This document shows positions 1 to 11,381 of a DNA stretch of 64,000 nt, one piece after another. Both the position numbers and the translations under genes were made by a program. The DNA comes from Pratylenchus scribneri (taxonomy: Eukaryota > Nematoda > Chromadorea > Rhabditida > Pratylenchidae): positions 992,001 through 1,056,000 of the forward strand of contig JAQSEB010000040.1 of the NCBI GenBank assembly GCA_030063045.1. The letters are read 5' to 3'. The number at the start of each line of letters is the position of its first letter. Position 1 is the stretch's first letter. The notes under the pieces were generated by a model that saw only the letters and a list, made by a program, of their open reading frames with translations, was not told the DNA's origin and ran no database searches.

Positions 1-507
1 TTAATAAAAATTTTATGTGTTACATAAAAATTTTATTTTTTTTTATTATTTAATGAATAATTAATTTTTAAACAATTTGCTGAAAAGGCGCCCATCATTG
101 TAAATCACTACATTTACATTGTAATCTATTCCAATAAAAAAATAGAAATTCTTTTAAAATTATCCGGATACGGGGTGAAATTTTGTAAAATTCATGGTTG
201 CTTTATTCATTTTTCAATTTTTTGTAATTTAGAAAGTTGTGATTTTCTTATACTTAAAAGAGTAAAATTTGCCTATTTTTTCAATTAAATTCGTACAATT
301 TCAACGTTTTGATTTTTGGACCATAATTTTGGCTTATTTGTGGTCAATTCAGAATAGAAAATTCGAATCAAATGTATTTATTTTTTAATTATTTGAATTG
401 ATATGAACTAAACAAAACATTGGGCTTTACAACAGGTCAAAAATTATTAAGTTTAATTAAAATTGTATACTTTTATTCATAAATATCCAATAACAATAAC
501 ATACTTA

Positions 508-2596
508 TTACTTAAATTTACAATCTTTGCTATACTTTGCAGCCAAAAAATAAGCTGGGACAATTACAGAAAGAAATGGAAAAGTGGCATTAATCTCATC
601 AAGTAATTCATTTACAGTGCTTTTACCATCGATTCCCATAAATTTCACCACCGATTCGTTTGCAACATTAATACCGAGCAATTCCCCTTTGTAATTGAAA
701 ATAGGGCCACCACTGTATCCTTTTCTGCATCCACTTGAACCACGCATTCGACCCTCAGCATCTCGTTCCGATAGACGAAAGTACACCTTCCAATGCTTGG
801 TAATTTGTATCGGCATTTGGGTAACCCTTAAATAAAAAAATCAAATCAACATAATATTAAAAAAAATAAAAGGTTACCATAAGAATATAACGTTCCAATT
901 TACGAGGAAGTCCAATTACCGGTGGATTATCGACTAATTGAACATCCTACTTTACAACAATGAAATCAACCACGGCGTCGCATTCAACCACTTTCGTTTC
1001 AAACTTTTGACCGTGTTGGTTGCAAATAGTCACTTTTGTTTGATCCTATGAAAAAAATTATATAAGCTATTTGGTGATAAATAAAAACCTCATCTGGACC
1101 CGAGCGCCATTTCGCGTGATGCCCATGATTGTAACTAACCGCATAATGAGGTGATATTATTGTAAAGCAACGCTTAATGTTCTCAAATTCTTCATAAAAC
1201 AGATAATTCTCGAGTTGAAGAATGAGATCATCAACTTCTGAAATAAAATATAGTATTTTAATTTTAATTATTAGATTTTTTACCTATCGGAATGTAAATC
1301 GGCACATTGCTCTGATGAGCTGAAAATTAAAATTTTTCAAAAATGATTATATTTTAATTTTATTTAATTTATCCCATATTTCGCAATTGATTGCAAAAAA
1401 ATTGAGATAAAAAATTATAAATTTACCTGTTGCAGCAGCTGGCCGTCCAGACGTTTTAAAAATAACCACATATTCTAAAATCATTTAAAAATATTTAAAA
1501 TTTTGAATTAATCTTCAAATGACCTTTGCCAGTCCAGCCACCTGGTGGTGGACGAAATTTTGATCCAGTATCATCAAGTCTATGAATAATTTATAAATTA
1601 AATTGTATTTTTTAAAATAATTACGAAAGTGCACGAAATTCTCCTGTCATAGGATTCTTATATTTCAAGCCATTCGCGCCATCGAATGCATGGATCGAAA
1701 ATATGTATTAATAAATATATTTTAAAATAATTTTAATTTAAAATAAACCAATGTTTGAAGTCGCAATGTGTTGTCCTGTTCAATCATAAGCTCCTATAAA
1801 ATGAATCATTATATGGCATAAATAAAAATAAATTACAATGCGTTCTTCTGCCATATCAATTTCTTGATTTCTTTTCACAATTATAAATGCCGGCAATAGT
1901 TTCTCGAGATCATTTTCCATTTTCTCCCATCCTTCTTTTGTTGGCAAATAACTGTAATATTTTAGATTAACTCTTATATTTATTTCATATTTTAATAATC
2001 ACCATTCAAACGGTTTTCCGTTCATGTCGATCAGAAATTTTGTGAAATTCAATTTGATTGAGTCCGGCACAGAACCACAAATTTCCTTTTTCAGATATTG
2101 GTAAATTGGATGCACATATGAAATAATTAAATTAAAAAAATAGAAATCAATTAATTTTAAAATACCATTTCCTTTAACATCGACTTTCGAATAGAGGTCC
2201 GACTCAAAATCATATTTTTCCTTGAAATTCTTAATTTTTTTAAATTTTTCATTACAAAACAAACACCTCCATATTAGTACTGGGGTCTTGTAATGTTTCC
2301 TTAATTTGATCACAGAAAAAAGCCACAATTTCAAGTCCTTTGGCTTTATATTTGTCCAGAACATTTTTGAGCTGTTTGAAATTTTGTTCATGAAAAGCCC
2401 ACTGGTTTGGCATTGGCACATTTACAATCATCAGAACTTTTCCCCTGCAAATTATTTTTTCCCATTTTTTATCCAAAATAAAATCATTCATTTACTTGTA
2501 TTTCTCGAAACACACATCATTTTGATGAATATCCTTGGCAGTGAATTCGTAAATAGATTTAGCCTTTTTTGGATCAAGTGTTGATGATGAAGCCAT
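508..2596 (-). pseudogene. Glutathione-peroxidase-like / trypsin-like serine protease fusion, probably decayed
   Basis: The first exons (about 2596-2496, 2444-2267, 2229-2003, 1951-1837) encode a glutathione peroxidase fold: the KSIYEFTAKDIHQNDV start, GKVLMIVNV strand, GLEIVAFFCDQ, HPIYQYLKKE and LNFTKFLIDMNGKPF are typical. The active site is not kept: the catalytic Cys/Sec position after NV reads Asn and the Trp of WNFT is Leu, while the Gln and Asn positions remain, so peroxidase activity is unlikely. Exons from about 1793 down lead to a trypsin-like (S1/Trypsin_2 type) domain with a candidate His (YNHGHH), Asp (CDAVVDF) and the nucleophile motif GYSGGP. Exon joins keep one frame from the peroxidase to the protease, except that an in-frame TAG lies at 947-949, between the Asp and Ser regions. 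Two introns, near 2165-2115 and 1748-1690, have a GT donor but no AG acceptor; the first is open if retained (17 extra residues). The last join keeps frame only with the acceptor ending near 796. It could be a pseudogene, or two adjacent genes with assembly errors. Confidence 0.6.
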
Positions 2597-3459
2597 TTTA
2601 GTAATATAATCAATGTAAAGAATTAAAATCTGGCATTTATTAATAAATGATCAACATTTGGGTAAGGGGTAGGGGCTGTGTTCAATTAGTTTTCAATATC
2701 TGATCTGCTTTTTTCGCCAGGCTCAAAAAAAAACACTAGATATATTTTTTAGATATCCAAAAATGACAGTTAAATTTAGCTTTGTAAATTTATTTTTTTT
2801 ATAAAATTTATTTGAAGAAAAGTTATATGTCTTTTGAAATGTAACACATTCAATTTATTAGGAAAGGATTTTTGAATGACATTGAACAATTGCCATAGTC
2901 GGTTGGAAGTAACCGATTTAATAAATAAAAATTTCATAACAATCGCATAAAATGGGTTGAGATTATAATGAAAAAGGGACGACACACGACAAAAACAAAG
3001 CAAAAACAGTTACTGCTAAATTTTTTTTTACCCATTTTATTTCATAAAGCTAAAAACCGAATGCTGAAAGTTTGCGCAGAATTTTATTAAATGACAGCCA
3101 CAAGCCATTCCATTGTTTAATGGATTTGAATTTATTTCCTTCTGCTGTTAATTTTCCACAACTTTTCCAAACAACAACTAACAAATAATTGAAATGACGC
3201 ATATATATTGTACAATAATTTAATTTGAAAAAACAAAATTAGCATCGAGTTCTACTCTTTACAAAATTAATGTTTTAAAAATTTTTTTAGAATCTCTAAA
3301 TTCATTCTTGCGATTTTGTCATATTTTATTTTTATGAATAATGAATACTATTTTATGTTGCCCTCGGGGATAAAAAAACGAGCATGTGGCCCTTTTTTTA
3401 TATGTTTCATTTTCATTTTTTTAAAAGATACACATATTAATTGGTTGGCCGAAATTTGC

Positions 3460-3515
3460 GGACCCAGACACTTGCGGACCAAACGGCCTGGCGCCGATGG
3501 CGGTAAAGCTATAAA
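3460..3515. repeat. Fragment of a fold-back element end
   Basis: The GC-rich stretch with CACTTGCGGACC and GATGGCGGTAAAGC matches the ends of the fold-back elements near 10.07-10.48 and 14.15-14.56 kb (GCGGACCCGCCACTT...GGCGGTAAAG). Only one end is present, and the 57-bp array starts directly at its inner side. The small open frame across it (3316-3528) is not a gene. The flank 2.6-3.46 kb is AT-rich and shows nothing recognisable. Confidence 0.6.
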
Positions 3516-6500
3516 TAATTTTAAATAGAAGGAGGAAAATATTAAATTTTTAATTGATTTTATTGGCTAAATAATTTTAAATGGAAGGAGGAAAATATTA
3601 AATTTTTAATTGATTTTATTGGCTAAATAATTTTAAATGAAATAGAGGAAAATATTAAATTTTTAATTGATTTTATTGGCTAAATAATTTTAAATGAAAT
3701 AGAGGAAAATATTAAATTTTTAAGTGATTTTATTGGCTAAATAATTTTAAATGAAATAGAGGAAAATATTAAATTTTTAAGTGATTTTATTGGCTAAATA
3801 ATTTTAGAGGAAAATATTAAATTTTTAAGTGAATTTATTGGCTAAATAATTTTAAATGAAATAGAGGAAAATATTAAATTTTTAAGTGATTTTATTGGCT
3901 AAATAATTTTAAATGAAATAGAGGAAAATATTAAATTTTTAAGTGATTTTATTGGCTAAATAATTTTAAATGAAATAGAGGAAAATATTAAATTTTTAAG
4001 TGATTTTATTGGCTAAATAATTTTAAATGAAATAGAGGAAAATATTAAATTTGTAAGTGATTTTATTGGCTAAATAATTTTAAATGAAATAGAGGAAAAT
4101 ATTAAATTTTTAAGTGATTTTACATTTTATTGGCTAAATAATTTTAAATGAAATAGAGGAAAATATTAAATTTGATTTTATTGGCTAAATAATTTTAAAT
4201 GAAATAGAGGAAAATATTAAATTTGTAAGTGATTTTATTGGCTAAATAATTTTAAATGAAATAGAGGAAAATATTAAATTTGATTTTATTGGCTAAATAA
4301 TTTTAAATGAAATAGAGGAAAATATTAAATTTGTAAGTGATTTTATTGGCTAAATAATTTTAAATGAAATAGAGGAAAATATTAAATTTGTAAGTGATTT
4401 TATTGGCTAAATAATTTTAAATGAAATAGAGGAAAATATTAAATTTGATTTTATTGGCTAAATAATTTTAAATGAAATAGAGGAAAATATTAAATTTGAT
4501 TTTATTGGCTAAATAATTTTAAATGAAATAGAGGAAAATATTAAATTTGTAAGTGATTTTATTAGCTAAATAATTTTAAATGAAATAGAGGAAAATATTA
4601 AATTTTTAAGTGATTTTATTGGCTAAATAATTTTAAATGGAATAGAGGAAAATATTAAATTTTTAAGTGATTTTATTGGCTAAATAATTTTAAATGAAAT
4701 AGAGGAAAATATTAAATTTTTAAGTGATTTTATTGGCTAAATAATTTTAAATGGAATAGAGGAAAATATTAAATTTTTAAGTGATTTTATTGGCTAAATA
4801 ATTGTAAATGGAATAGAGGAAAATATTAAATTTTTAAGTGATTTTATTGGCTAAATAATTTTAAATGGAATAGAGGAAAATATTAAATTTTTAAGTGATT
4901 TTATTGGCTAAATAATTGTAAATGGAATAGAGGAAAATATTAAATTTTTAAGTGATTTTATTGGCTAAATAATTTTAAATGAAATAGAGGAAAATATTAA
5001 ATTTTTAAGTGATTTTATTGGCTAAATAATTTTAAATGAAATAGAGGAAAATATTAAATTTTTAAGTGATTTTATTGGCTAAATAATTTTAAATGAAATA
5101 GAGGAAAATATTAAATTTTTAAGTGATTTTATTGGCTAAATAATTTTAAATGAAATAGAGGAAAATATTAAATTTTTAAGTGATTTTATTGGCTAAATAA
5201 TTTTAAATGGAATAGAGGAAAATATTAAATTTTTAAGTGATTTTATTGGCTAAATAATTTTAAATGAAATAGAGGAAAATATTAAATTTGTAAGTGATTT
5301 TATTGGCTAAATAATTTTAAATGAAATAGAGGAAAATATTAAATTTGTAAGTGATTTTATTGGCTAAATAATTTTAAATGGAATAGAGGAAAATATTAAA
5401 TTTTTAAGTGATTTTATTAGCTAAATAATTTTAAATGAAATAGAGGAAAATATTAAATTTTTAAGTGATTTTATTAGCTAAATAATTTTAAATGAAATAG
5501 AGGAAAATATTAAATTTTTAAGTGATTTTATTGGCTAAATAATTTTAAATGGAATAGAGGAAAATATTAAATTTTTAAGTGATTTTATTGGCTAAATAAT
5601 TGTAAATGGAATAGAGGAAAATATTAAATTTTTAAGTGATTTTATTGGCTAAATAATTGTAAATGGAATAGAGGAAAATATTAAATTTTTAAGTAATTTT
5701 ATTGGCTAAATAATTTTAAATGAAATAGAGGAAAATATTAAATTTTTAAGTAATTTTATTGGCTAAATAATTTTAAATGAAATAGAGGAAAATATTAAAT
5801 TTTTAAGTGATTTTATTGGCTAAATAATTTTAAATGGAATAGAGGAAAATATTAAATTTTTAAGTGATTTTATTGGCTAAATAATTGTAAATGGAATAAG
5901 GAAAATATTAAATTTTTAAGTGATTTTATTGGCTAAATAATTTTAAATGGAATAGAGGAAAATATTAAATTTTTAAGTAATTTTATTGGCTAAATAATTG
6001 TAAATGGAATAGAGGAAAATATTAAATTTTTAAGTAATTTTATTGGCTAAATAATTGTAAATGGAATAGAGGAAAATATTAAATTTTTAAGTAATTTTAT
6101 TGGCTAAATAATTGTAAATGGAATAGAGGAAAATATTAAATTTTTAAGTAATTTTATTGGCTAAATAATTGTAAATGGAATAGAGGAAAATATTAAATTT
6201 TTAAGTAATTTTATTGGCTAAATAATTGTAAATGGAATAGAGGAAAATATTAAATTTTTAAGTGATTTTATTGGCTAAATAATTGTAAATGGAATAAGGA
6301 AAATATTAAATTTTTAAGTGATTTTATTGGCTAAATAATTTTAAATGGAATAGAGGAAAATATTAAATTTTTAAATGATTTTATTGGCTAAATAATTTTA
6401 AATGGAATAGAGGAAAATATTAAATTTTTAAGTGATTTTATTGGCTAAATAATTTTAAATGGAATAGAGGAAAATATTAAATTTTTAAGTGATTTTATTG

Positions 6501-6866
6501 GCTAAATAATTTTAAATGAAATAGAGGAAAATATTAAATTTTTAAGTGATTTTATTGGCTAAATAATTTTAAATGAAATAGAGGAAAATATTAAATTTTT
6601 AAGTGATTTTATTGGCTAAATAATTTTAAATGGAATAGAGGAAAATATTAAATTTTTAAGTGATTTTATTGGCTAAATAATTTTAAATGGAATAGAGGAA
6701 AATATTAAATTTTTAAGTGATTTTATTGGCTAAATAATTTTAAATGAAATAGAGGAAAATATTAAATTTTTAAGTGATTTTATTGGCTAAATAATTTTAA
6801 ATGAAATAGAGGAAAATATTAAATTTTTAAGTGATTTTATTGGCTAAATAATTTTAAATTTTAAAT
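3512..6866. repeat. 57-bp minisatellite array, about 59 copies
   Basis: Head-to-tail copies of an AT-rich 57-bp unit (core TTGGCTAAATAATTTTAAAT followed by GAAATAGAGGAAAATATTAA). A 51-bp variant lacking six bases (GTAAGT) recurs between 4150 and 4520. Single-base variants cluster: copies with AATTGTAAATGG plus AAGTAATTTT run consecutively from about 5960 to 6240, which points to recent local duplication or conversion. The first copies are the most divergent (GGAAGGAGG). No conserved open frame is maintained. There are no spacers, so it is not a CRISPR array. Confidence 0.97.
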
Positions 6867-6869
6867 GGA

Positions 6870-7670
6870 AGAAAAATAAATTTTTAAAAATATTCCATTT
6901 TAATAATTCAAAATTAAAACCCTATTTTAAAATATAATATTTGAAGCGTCAGTCTCATGATTTCTGTTACAAGTTTAATCAATATTTTGAGACATGTGTT
7001 ATCTCGAAATTGAATATGAATCCCTATCCCTACATAGGTGGGTGCTGGGTGGTAACGTAATTTATGTATCATTTTAAATGTTAGATGAAAACTAAAACTT
7101 ATTCGATATTAAAAATATTTTAAAAATTTTGGATTTAAAAATGCATAAATTAAGGGAAAAATAATTCGCTTTAGTCAAACAATTCCGCGAATTTGTACAA
7201 TTCCTCGAAAAATCTCAGCGAATGTATGGAATTGACTAAACAAAGGCTGCAACAATCAAAGGAGGAGGAGGAGGAGGAAACGAGTCATTTTTTAAAATTC
7301 GAGAACAAAAAATCCATCAACATTATCTTTTTGTGGACCTTGTCAAAATAATTTTCCCTATCTTGAAAAATAGCCAATCAATTTAATTTTATATTTGTTT
7401 TCCGCCATTTTCCAATTGCCTTTTTTTGCCATAAACATCATTTTTGGAATAAATTTTGAGGAGGATGAATAAAAAAAACAAATTATTTGTTTAAACAAAA
7501 ATAAAAACATATTCATTTACCTCAATTGCTGTTGTGCATTTAAATTCTATCGATTAAGTTTGTTAAATGATAAAACTAGTTAAAAATTTTATCCACTTAT
7601 TAGAAAATCATAATAATAATTAAGCGGAATAATGGTCCATTAATTCAATTTTTTTCAATTCTTTCATAGA
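6870..7670. other. Non-coding stretch
   Basis: AT-rich DNA between the minisatellite and gene A. It holds a short GAG/GGA trinucleotide tract near 7258-7280 and no open frame of coding character. Nothing else is recognised. Confidence 0.6.
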
Positions 7671-7674
7671 TTCC

Positions 7675-8423
7675 TCAATTCTTCTCTCCTTCTTTGTCAA
7701 CTCGGTCGCCAAATTCCGATGTTTCATTGTTTGACATTTGGGAAGTCGATTGTGCATTTTTCTTCCTCTGATTGGGAAATTAATTATTTAATTAATATTT
7801 GAAATTTTTTAAATTTAGTTGCACCAAAATTTGATATTATAAAAATATAATAATTTTTTCGTATTTTATAAATGTTTTTGAATCAATTTTATTATTTTTT
7901 GGCGCATTTTAAATAAATTCATAAAAATCTTAACATAAATTCAATTGCTCTTTGCTTCCTAGCAGCCTCTATAGCTTGTCGGTTACGTAAAATTTTAGGA
8001 GGGGCTGCCTCCGGTGCCCTTTGATGAACATTTTGTTGCCGACGATGAATTGTCCAATCATAGTTCACTTTCCTTTTGGCCAATACATTTTTGTCATTAG
8101 GTTTACGGAGAATTCTTTTCTGTCGTTTTCTTTGCTCTGCTTAAATAAATTAATTACTAATTATAAAATTCTCGAATTTTACCTCTAATCCGCACTCGTT
8201 TCTTTTCCGCCAAACTTTCCTTCCCTTCTTCCACAATTTTTCGCATTTCCTTCAGTGTCATGGTTGGATCCAAGCCAATTTTGCGCAATAATTCATCCTT
8301 TTCAGCTTGCACCAGATTCTTGCAAACTTTTTGTTGATCTCGTTGCGTTTCTTTGAACTCTTGTTTGCATGTCCATATAGGCAGGGGATCAAATGGTCGA
8401 CCAATTCGTTGACCGTTTGCCAT
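7675..8423 (-). CDS. Family member A: uncharacterised basic protein, MANGxRIGRPF type
   Basis: Function unknown. Exon 1 (8423-8183) starts MANGQRIGRPFDPL and contains a charged helix and the motif KIGLDPTMTLKEMRKIV. It joins in phase to exon 2 (8139-7919), which carries RKRQKRILRKP, HRRQQNVHQ and EAAPPKILRNRQAIEAARKQRAIEF. Both exons align along their length with gene C at 20 kb; the exon 2 tail also aligns with gene B. In B and C this exon ends at a GTAAGA donor; here the corresponding bases read TTAAGA, so translation would run four more codons to TGA at about 7919, giving roughly 153 residues. A homologous last exon (KKNAQSTS, stop near 7675) is still present downstream and could be reached only by another donor. 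The protein is rich in Lys, Arg and Gln with no signal peptide or membrane segment. The start is chosen because MAN(G) starts follow an AG acceptor and a shared leader in A, B and C. Confidence 0.7.
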
Positions 8424-8424
8424 T

Positions 8425-8555
8425 TTTGAAGGATTAACTGTAAAATTAGAATATTTTAAAATGGATTCAAATATGAATAAATGGAGCCCCACCTTCAACA
8501 AAATGGTCCACAAATTGTTCAGATTGCTTTGTCTTTTCTTGCAATCAATCTGAAT
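8425..8555 (-). promoter_or_regulatory. 5' leader of gene A with a leader intron
   Basis: Upstream of the start is a probable untranslated exon ending in TTGAAG before a GTGGGG donor, with an acceptor TTTTACAG just before TTAATCCTTCAAAAATG. The stretch TTGCAATCAATCTGAATC in the leader (near 8535-8555) is nearly identical upstream of genes B (about 18440) and C (about 20810), so the leaders were duplicated with the genes. The acceptor near the ATG could serve a cis intron or a spliced leader; sequence alone does not decide. Confidence 0.5.
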
Positions 8556-8657
8556 CTGAATTTGGAAGAGAATACAAATCCGTGAAATAATAAATTAAGA
8601 TAATCAAATGAATCAACATTTGAATTTGTGAAAATATGAAAATATTTTTATACAAAA

Positions 8658-8893
8658 TTAAATGATTTAATGAATGAAAATTTCAATATTCTTCTTTTTT
8701 TGGCATAAGGAAGCCAACAGAAGCAAAAACAAATTGCATTCCCATCTGTAATGAATATGTCCTATCGATTTAAACACCATTAAAATCATTACAATCAAGG
8801 CTCCCGTGAATGTGCACAAAGATTTCATACCAGTTTTTGCAATTCCATATTCATTTTTAACACAATTAGACTTTGGAATTTGGCCATCTATTA
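8658..8893 (-). CDS. Possible small exon upstream of gene A
   Basis: An open stretch following a good acceptor (TTTTTAATAG at about 8894) reads DGQIPKSNCVKNEYGIAKTG and continues through a hydrophobic segment (ALIVMILMVF) to a stop near 8658. A short upstream exon ending at a GTAAATT donor (about 9074) could join in phase. No family is recognised. This may be a small secreted or membrane protein, or chance; codon bias is weak. Confidence 0.2.
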
Positions 8894-9159
8894 AAAATAA
8901 TTTTATTCTAATTTTTTAAATTTTTTTTATCATGATTTATTAAATATACTAATTTTAAATGCCTATTCCTATAAGCTGTAATTTTAGCAAATTATTTTTT
9001 TGGTAATAATAAAGTTTTATTTTAGAAAAATCAATTATATGCTAAGTTTTCTATAACAAATTAGAAATTTACCTTGTAATTTGGCACAAAACACTGATAA
9101 TAAGGATAAAGATTAAACCTAAAATTTGAACATTTTTATTAAAACATAATGCTGATTAA

Positions 9160-9325
9160 GAGTAGGATTACACGAGGCGGTGGCGGGACGGGTATTCGTG
9201 CGATTTCAGACTAACTATTCCTTATTCCATCCCGCCTAGCCGTCCCGTATTTTCAGCATTACCGTTACCCGTGATTTCATTATCCGCTTACCCGTCTATC
9301 CGCAACCCTTATTTTTACCGGTTTT
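9160..9325. repeat. Truncated copy of the 12.3-12.75 kb MITE
   Basis: The stretch with TAGGATTACACGAGGCGG, GGCGGGACGGGTATTCGTGC, TACCCGTGATTTCATTATCCG and repeated CCCGT/CCGC motifs resembles, in inverted orientation, the ends and interior of the element at 12341-12754. It stands out by GC content from its AT-rich surroundings. Confidence 0.55.
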
Positions 9326-10066
9326 TTTACATCTTTATGGCGGATTTTTTTATTCTGGATATGGCAACCATTTGGTCATTTAGAAAAATAACATAATTAA
9401 AATGATTTTAGTACAGAAAAAAAATGATTTAATTTTTTTTATTTTGGCAATTTTTAAAATGTACACTATACCAATGCCTCTTATTTTGCGAAAAATGGTT
9501 TTTTGGCCAAATTTTTGTCTGTCTGTCAAAATATATAATTTATCATTCGATAGCCCACAAAAAAAAGCTATTAAATGCAATTTAGATCATTTAAATTGGC
9601 CCATTGTGGTCACTGAGTTATGGCCAAAAAACTCATTATCATGTCATTTTGTAGCTAATTTTATGCCGGATAAAATGGCACATAAATTGGCTTTGCAGCT
9701 TTCCGCCCTTTGACGTTAGACCGTTCCGCCCGCAATTGTCGCGTCCATAAATTGTGTCGTACAGCCGAATGAAAATGTAAAAATGGGAGTGGATGAAAGG
9801 GGGGAAAATCAAGGGGAAATAGGGGCGGTATCGTACAAAATCCCGGTAGAAGAAGCGCAGTAAAATATTGGCCTAAAGAGGAGGAGGGAGGAGAGCGCAC
9901 TGCTGGGGACAAAACTGAATAGAAAGAACGGACTGAACTGAAATGAATGCGAGCGGAGGCAAGGCTTTTAATCATCCTGTGGGGGGAATAGGTGTCAAAT
10001 CAGCCAATGATGGAAGAGGGCGGGGCAATGATGAATTGGGGAAGTAAGAGAACGGCGGCTCAAGGC
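9326..10066. other. Repeat-derived stretch, direct repeat of 11.43-11.58 kb
   Basis: From about 9880 to 10066 the sequence (GAGCGC-CTGCTGGGG-CAAAACTG, then GGAAGAGGGCGGGGC and ATGATGAATTGGGGAAG) recurs in direct orientation at about 11425-11575. The two copies bracket the left arm of the large inverted duplication. No coding signal was found; the open frames here are accidental. Confidence 0.55.
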
Positions 10067-10476
10067 TGCGTGTTACCACATTTACGGACCCGCCACTTGC
10101 GAATGAATCGGTTTAGTGCCGATGGTGGTAAAGCTGCTGTTTCATTGTTTGTGACATTATTAAGTATTAGTCATAAAAATATCTATAAAATGACATCAAA
10201 AGCATTAACCAATGTTGAATATTCACTGATGAGTTATGGTCAAAAACCTTCGGTTTAATTAAAATTGTGTTTTTGGCGGTTTTTGGCCATAACTTAGTGA
10301 ATACTCAATATTGGTAAAAGCATTTGATGTCATTTTGTAGTTAATTTTATGCCTAATAAAATGCCATAAACAATTCCATATCAACTTTACCGCCAACAAC
10401 ACCAGCAGTCCGTTTCGACCGCAAAGTGGCGGGTCCGCAAAAGGTGTAACTTGTAATACGCTCTTAAACTATTTCA
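10067..10476. mobile_element. Fold-back (long terminal inverted repeat) element, left copy
   Basis: The two halves are inverted copies of each other. Ends carry GCGGACCCGCCACTT and its complement, followed inward by a GGTGGTAAAG / CTTTACCGCC motif and by an AT-rich part with AAAATGACATCAAA. The two halves meet near 10265. The outer tip GTAATACGCTCT is shared with the copy at 14149-14556. It encodes nothing, so it is a non-autonomous element of unknown superfamily. Confidence 0.75.
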
Positions 10477-11381
10477 TCATTTTTGGGAGAAGTGAAAGGC
10501 CCAATGATCGTCAAAAAGTGGAATGATATGGGCCACTTAAGCAGCCAGCATTGAAGCGCCGTCCGCCATGAATGTGGAAATAAGGAAAAAAAAAAGAAAT
10601 AAAGCCACCGTGGGTGGGGCAATTGGGGAAGAATAAGGTGGGCCAAATTTTTGAATGCATAATTCATATTCCATTAGCTTTTTCCCTAATGGTTAAGAAA
10701 ATCAAGCTAGCGGCGCCATCCATCGAAAGTTTTACTTTTAGGTGGGTGGATTGGGGAGGGTCTTTTTTAGTGGAAAAAGCACAAAAAACTCAGCTTATAA
10801 TAAGAAGCCTAAAAATGAATTAATATAATCGAATCGTAACCATCATCCACATCCACAAATCCAAATACATAAAAAAATCCTCGTAGAATTACGGTATACA
10901 AAAAGATAATCTCCATTTTTCCCCTGCTGTTTGAAATGGAACAAAAAACAAAAATACAAATAATATTGTGTCCCGAAAGGGCTTTTTTTCTTGCCATTAA
11001 AATTGGAATTAGAAGTTGCAAAAATATTATTATTATTGGTGACTAAAAAGCTAAAAAAGAAATATCAAAATTAGAGATCGAACCAATATGATATATCAAC
11101 CGACTAATCTAGATAAATTTTATATGAATCGATAGCCAGAAGTGCGCTCTTTAATTTGATACCGAAATCATCAATATCGGTTTCGCCATTAATGAGCTAC
11201 AAGCGATGTCGCCCGGTTGATCCTGGCAAGAAAAATCAAAGGGAAAGTAGCGGCGAAATTGGCCAAAATCAGGGATGGTCTTGGGCGCGAAAAATGCGAT
11301 ATAGTAGAACATTGCTTTTTTTGATTTTTCAAAATTTTGAAAAAAAAGTAAAGAGGGCGTTTATGAGATTGTGCATATCCT
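10067..11381 (+). repeat. Left arm of a large inverted duplication
   Basis: About 1.3 kb that recurs as its reverse complement at 13246-14556. From about 10180 to 11380 the arms are nearly identical; the 204 bases 10464-10667 match 13958-14161 without a difference, and coordinate sums stay at 24625-24627, so there are few indels. The outer 110 bases are clearly more divergent. The arm contains a fold-back element at its outer end and no plausible gene; the open frames in both arms are mirror copies of the same non-coding DNA. Confidence 0.93.

Noticed and set aside
878..950. A frameshift before the GYSGGP exon of the protease.
   Set aside because: A later acceptor (ending near 796) keeps the frame, so only the TAG and the missing acceptors are counted as defects.
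3512..6866. Regular repeats that might suggest a CRISPR array.
   Set aside because: Head-to-tail units without unique spacers in a eukaryotic, AT-rich context; it is a minisatellite.
10464..10823. Conserved open frames of 67 and 69 codons appearing twice (also at 13802-14161).
   Set aside because: Their conservation is explained by the near-identical DNA of the inverted duplication; no domain, start context or codon pattern supports coding.
11205..11230. CCCGGTTGATCCTGGCAAG resembles the 5' end of 18S rRNA (and its mirror at about 13400).
   Set aside because: Only about 11 bases match in a row and no further 18S sequence follows; it lies in a duplicated repeat arm.
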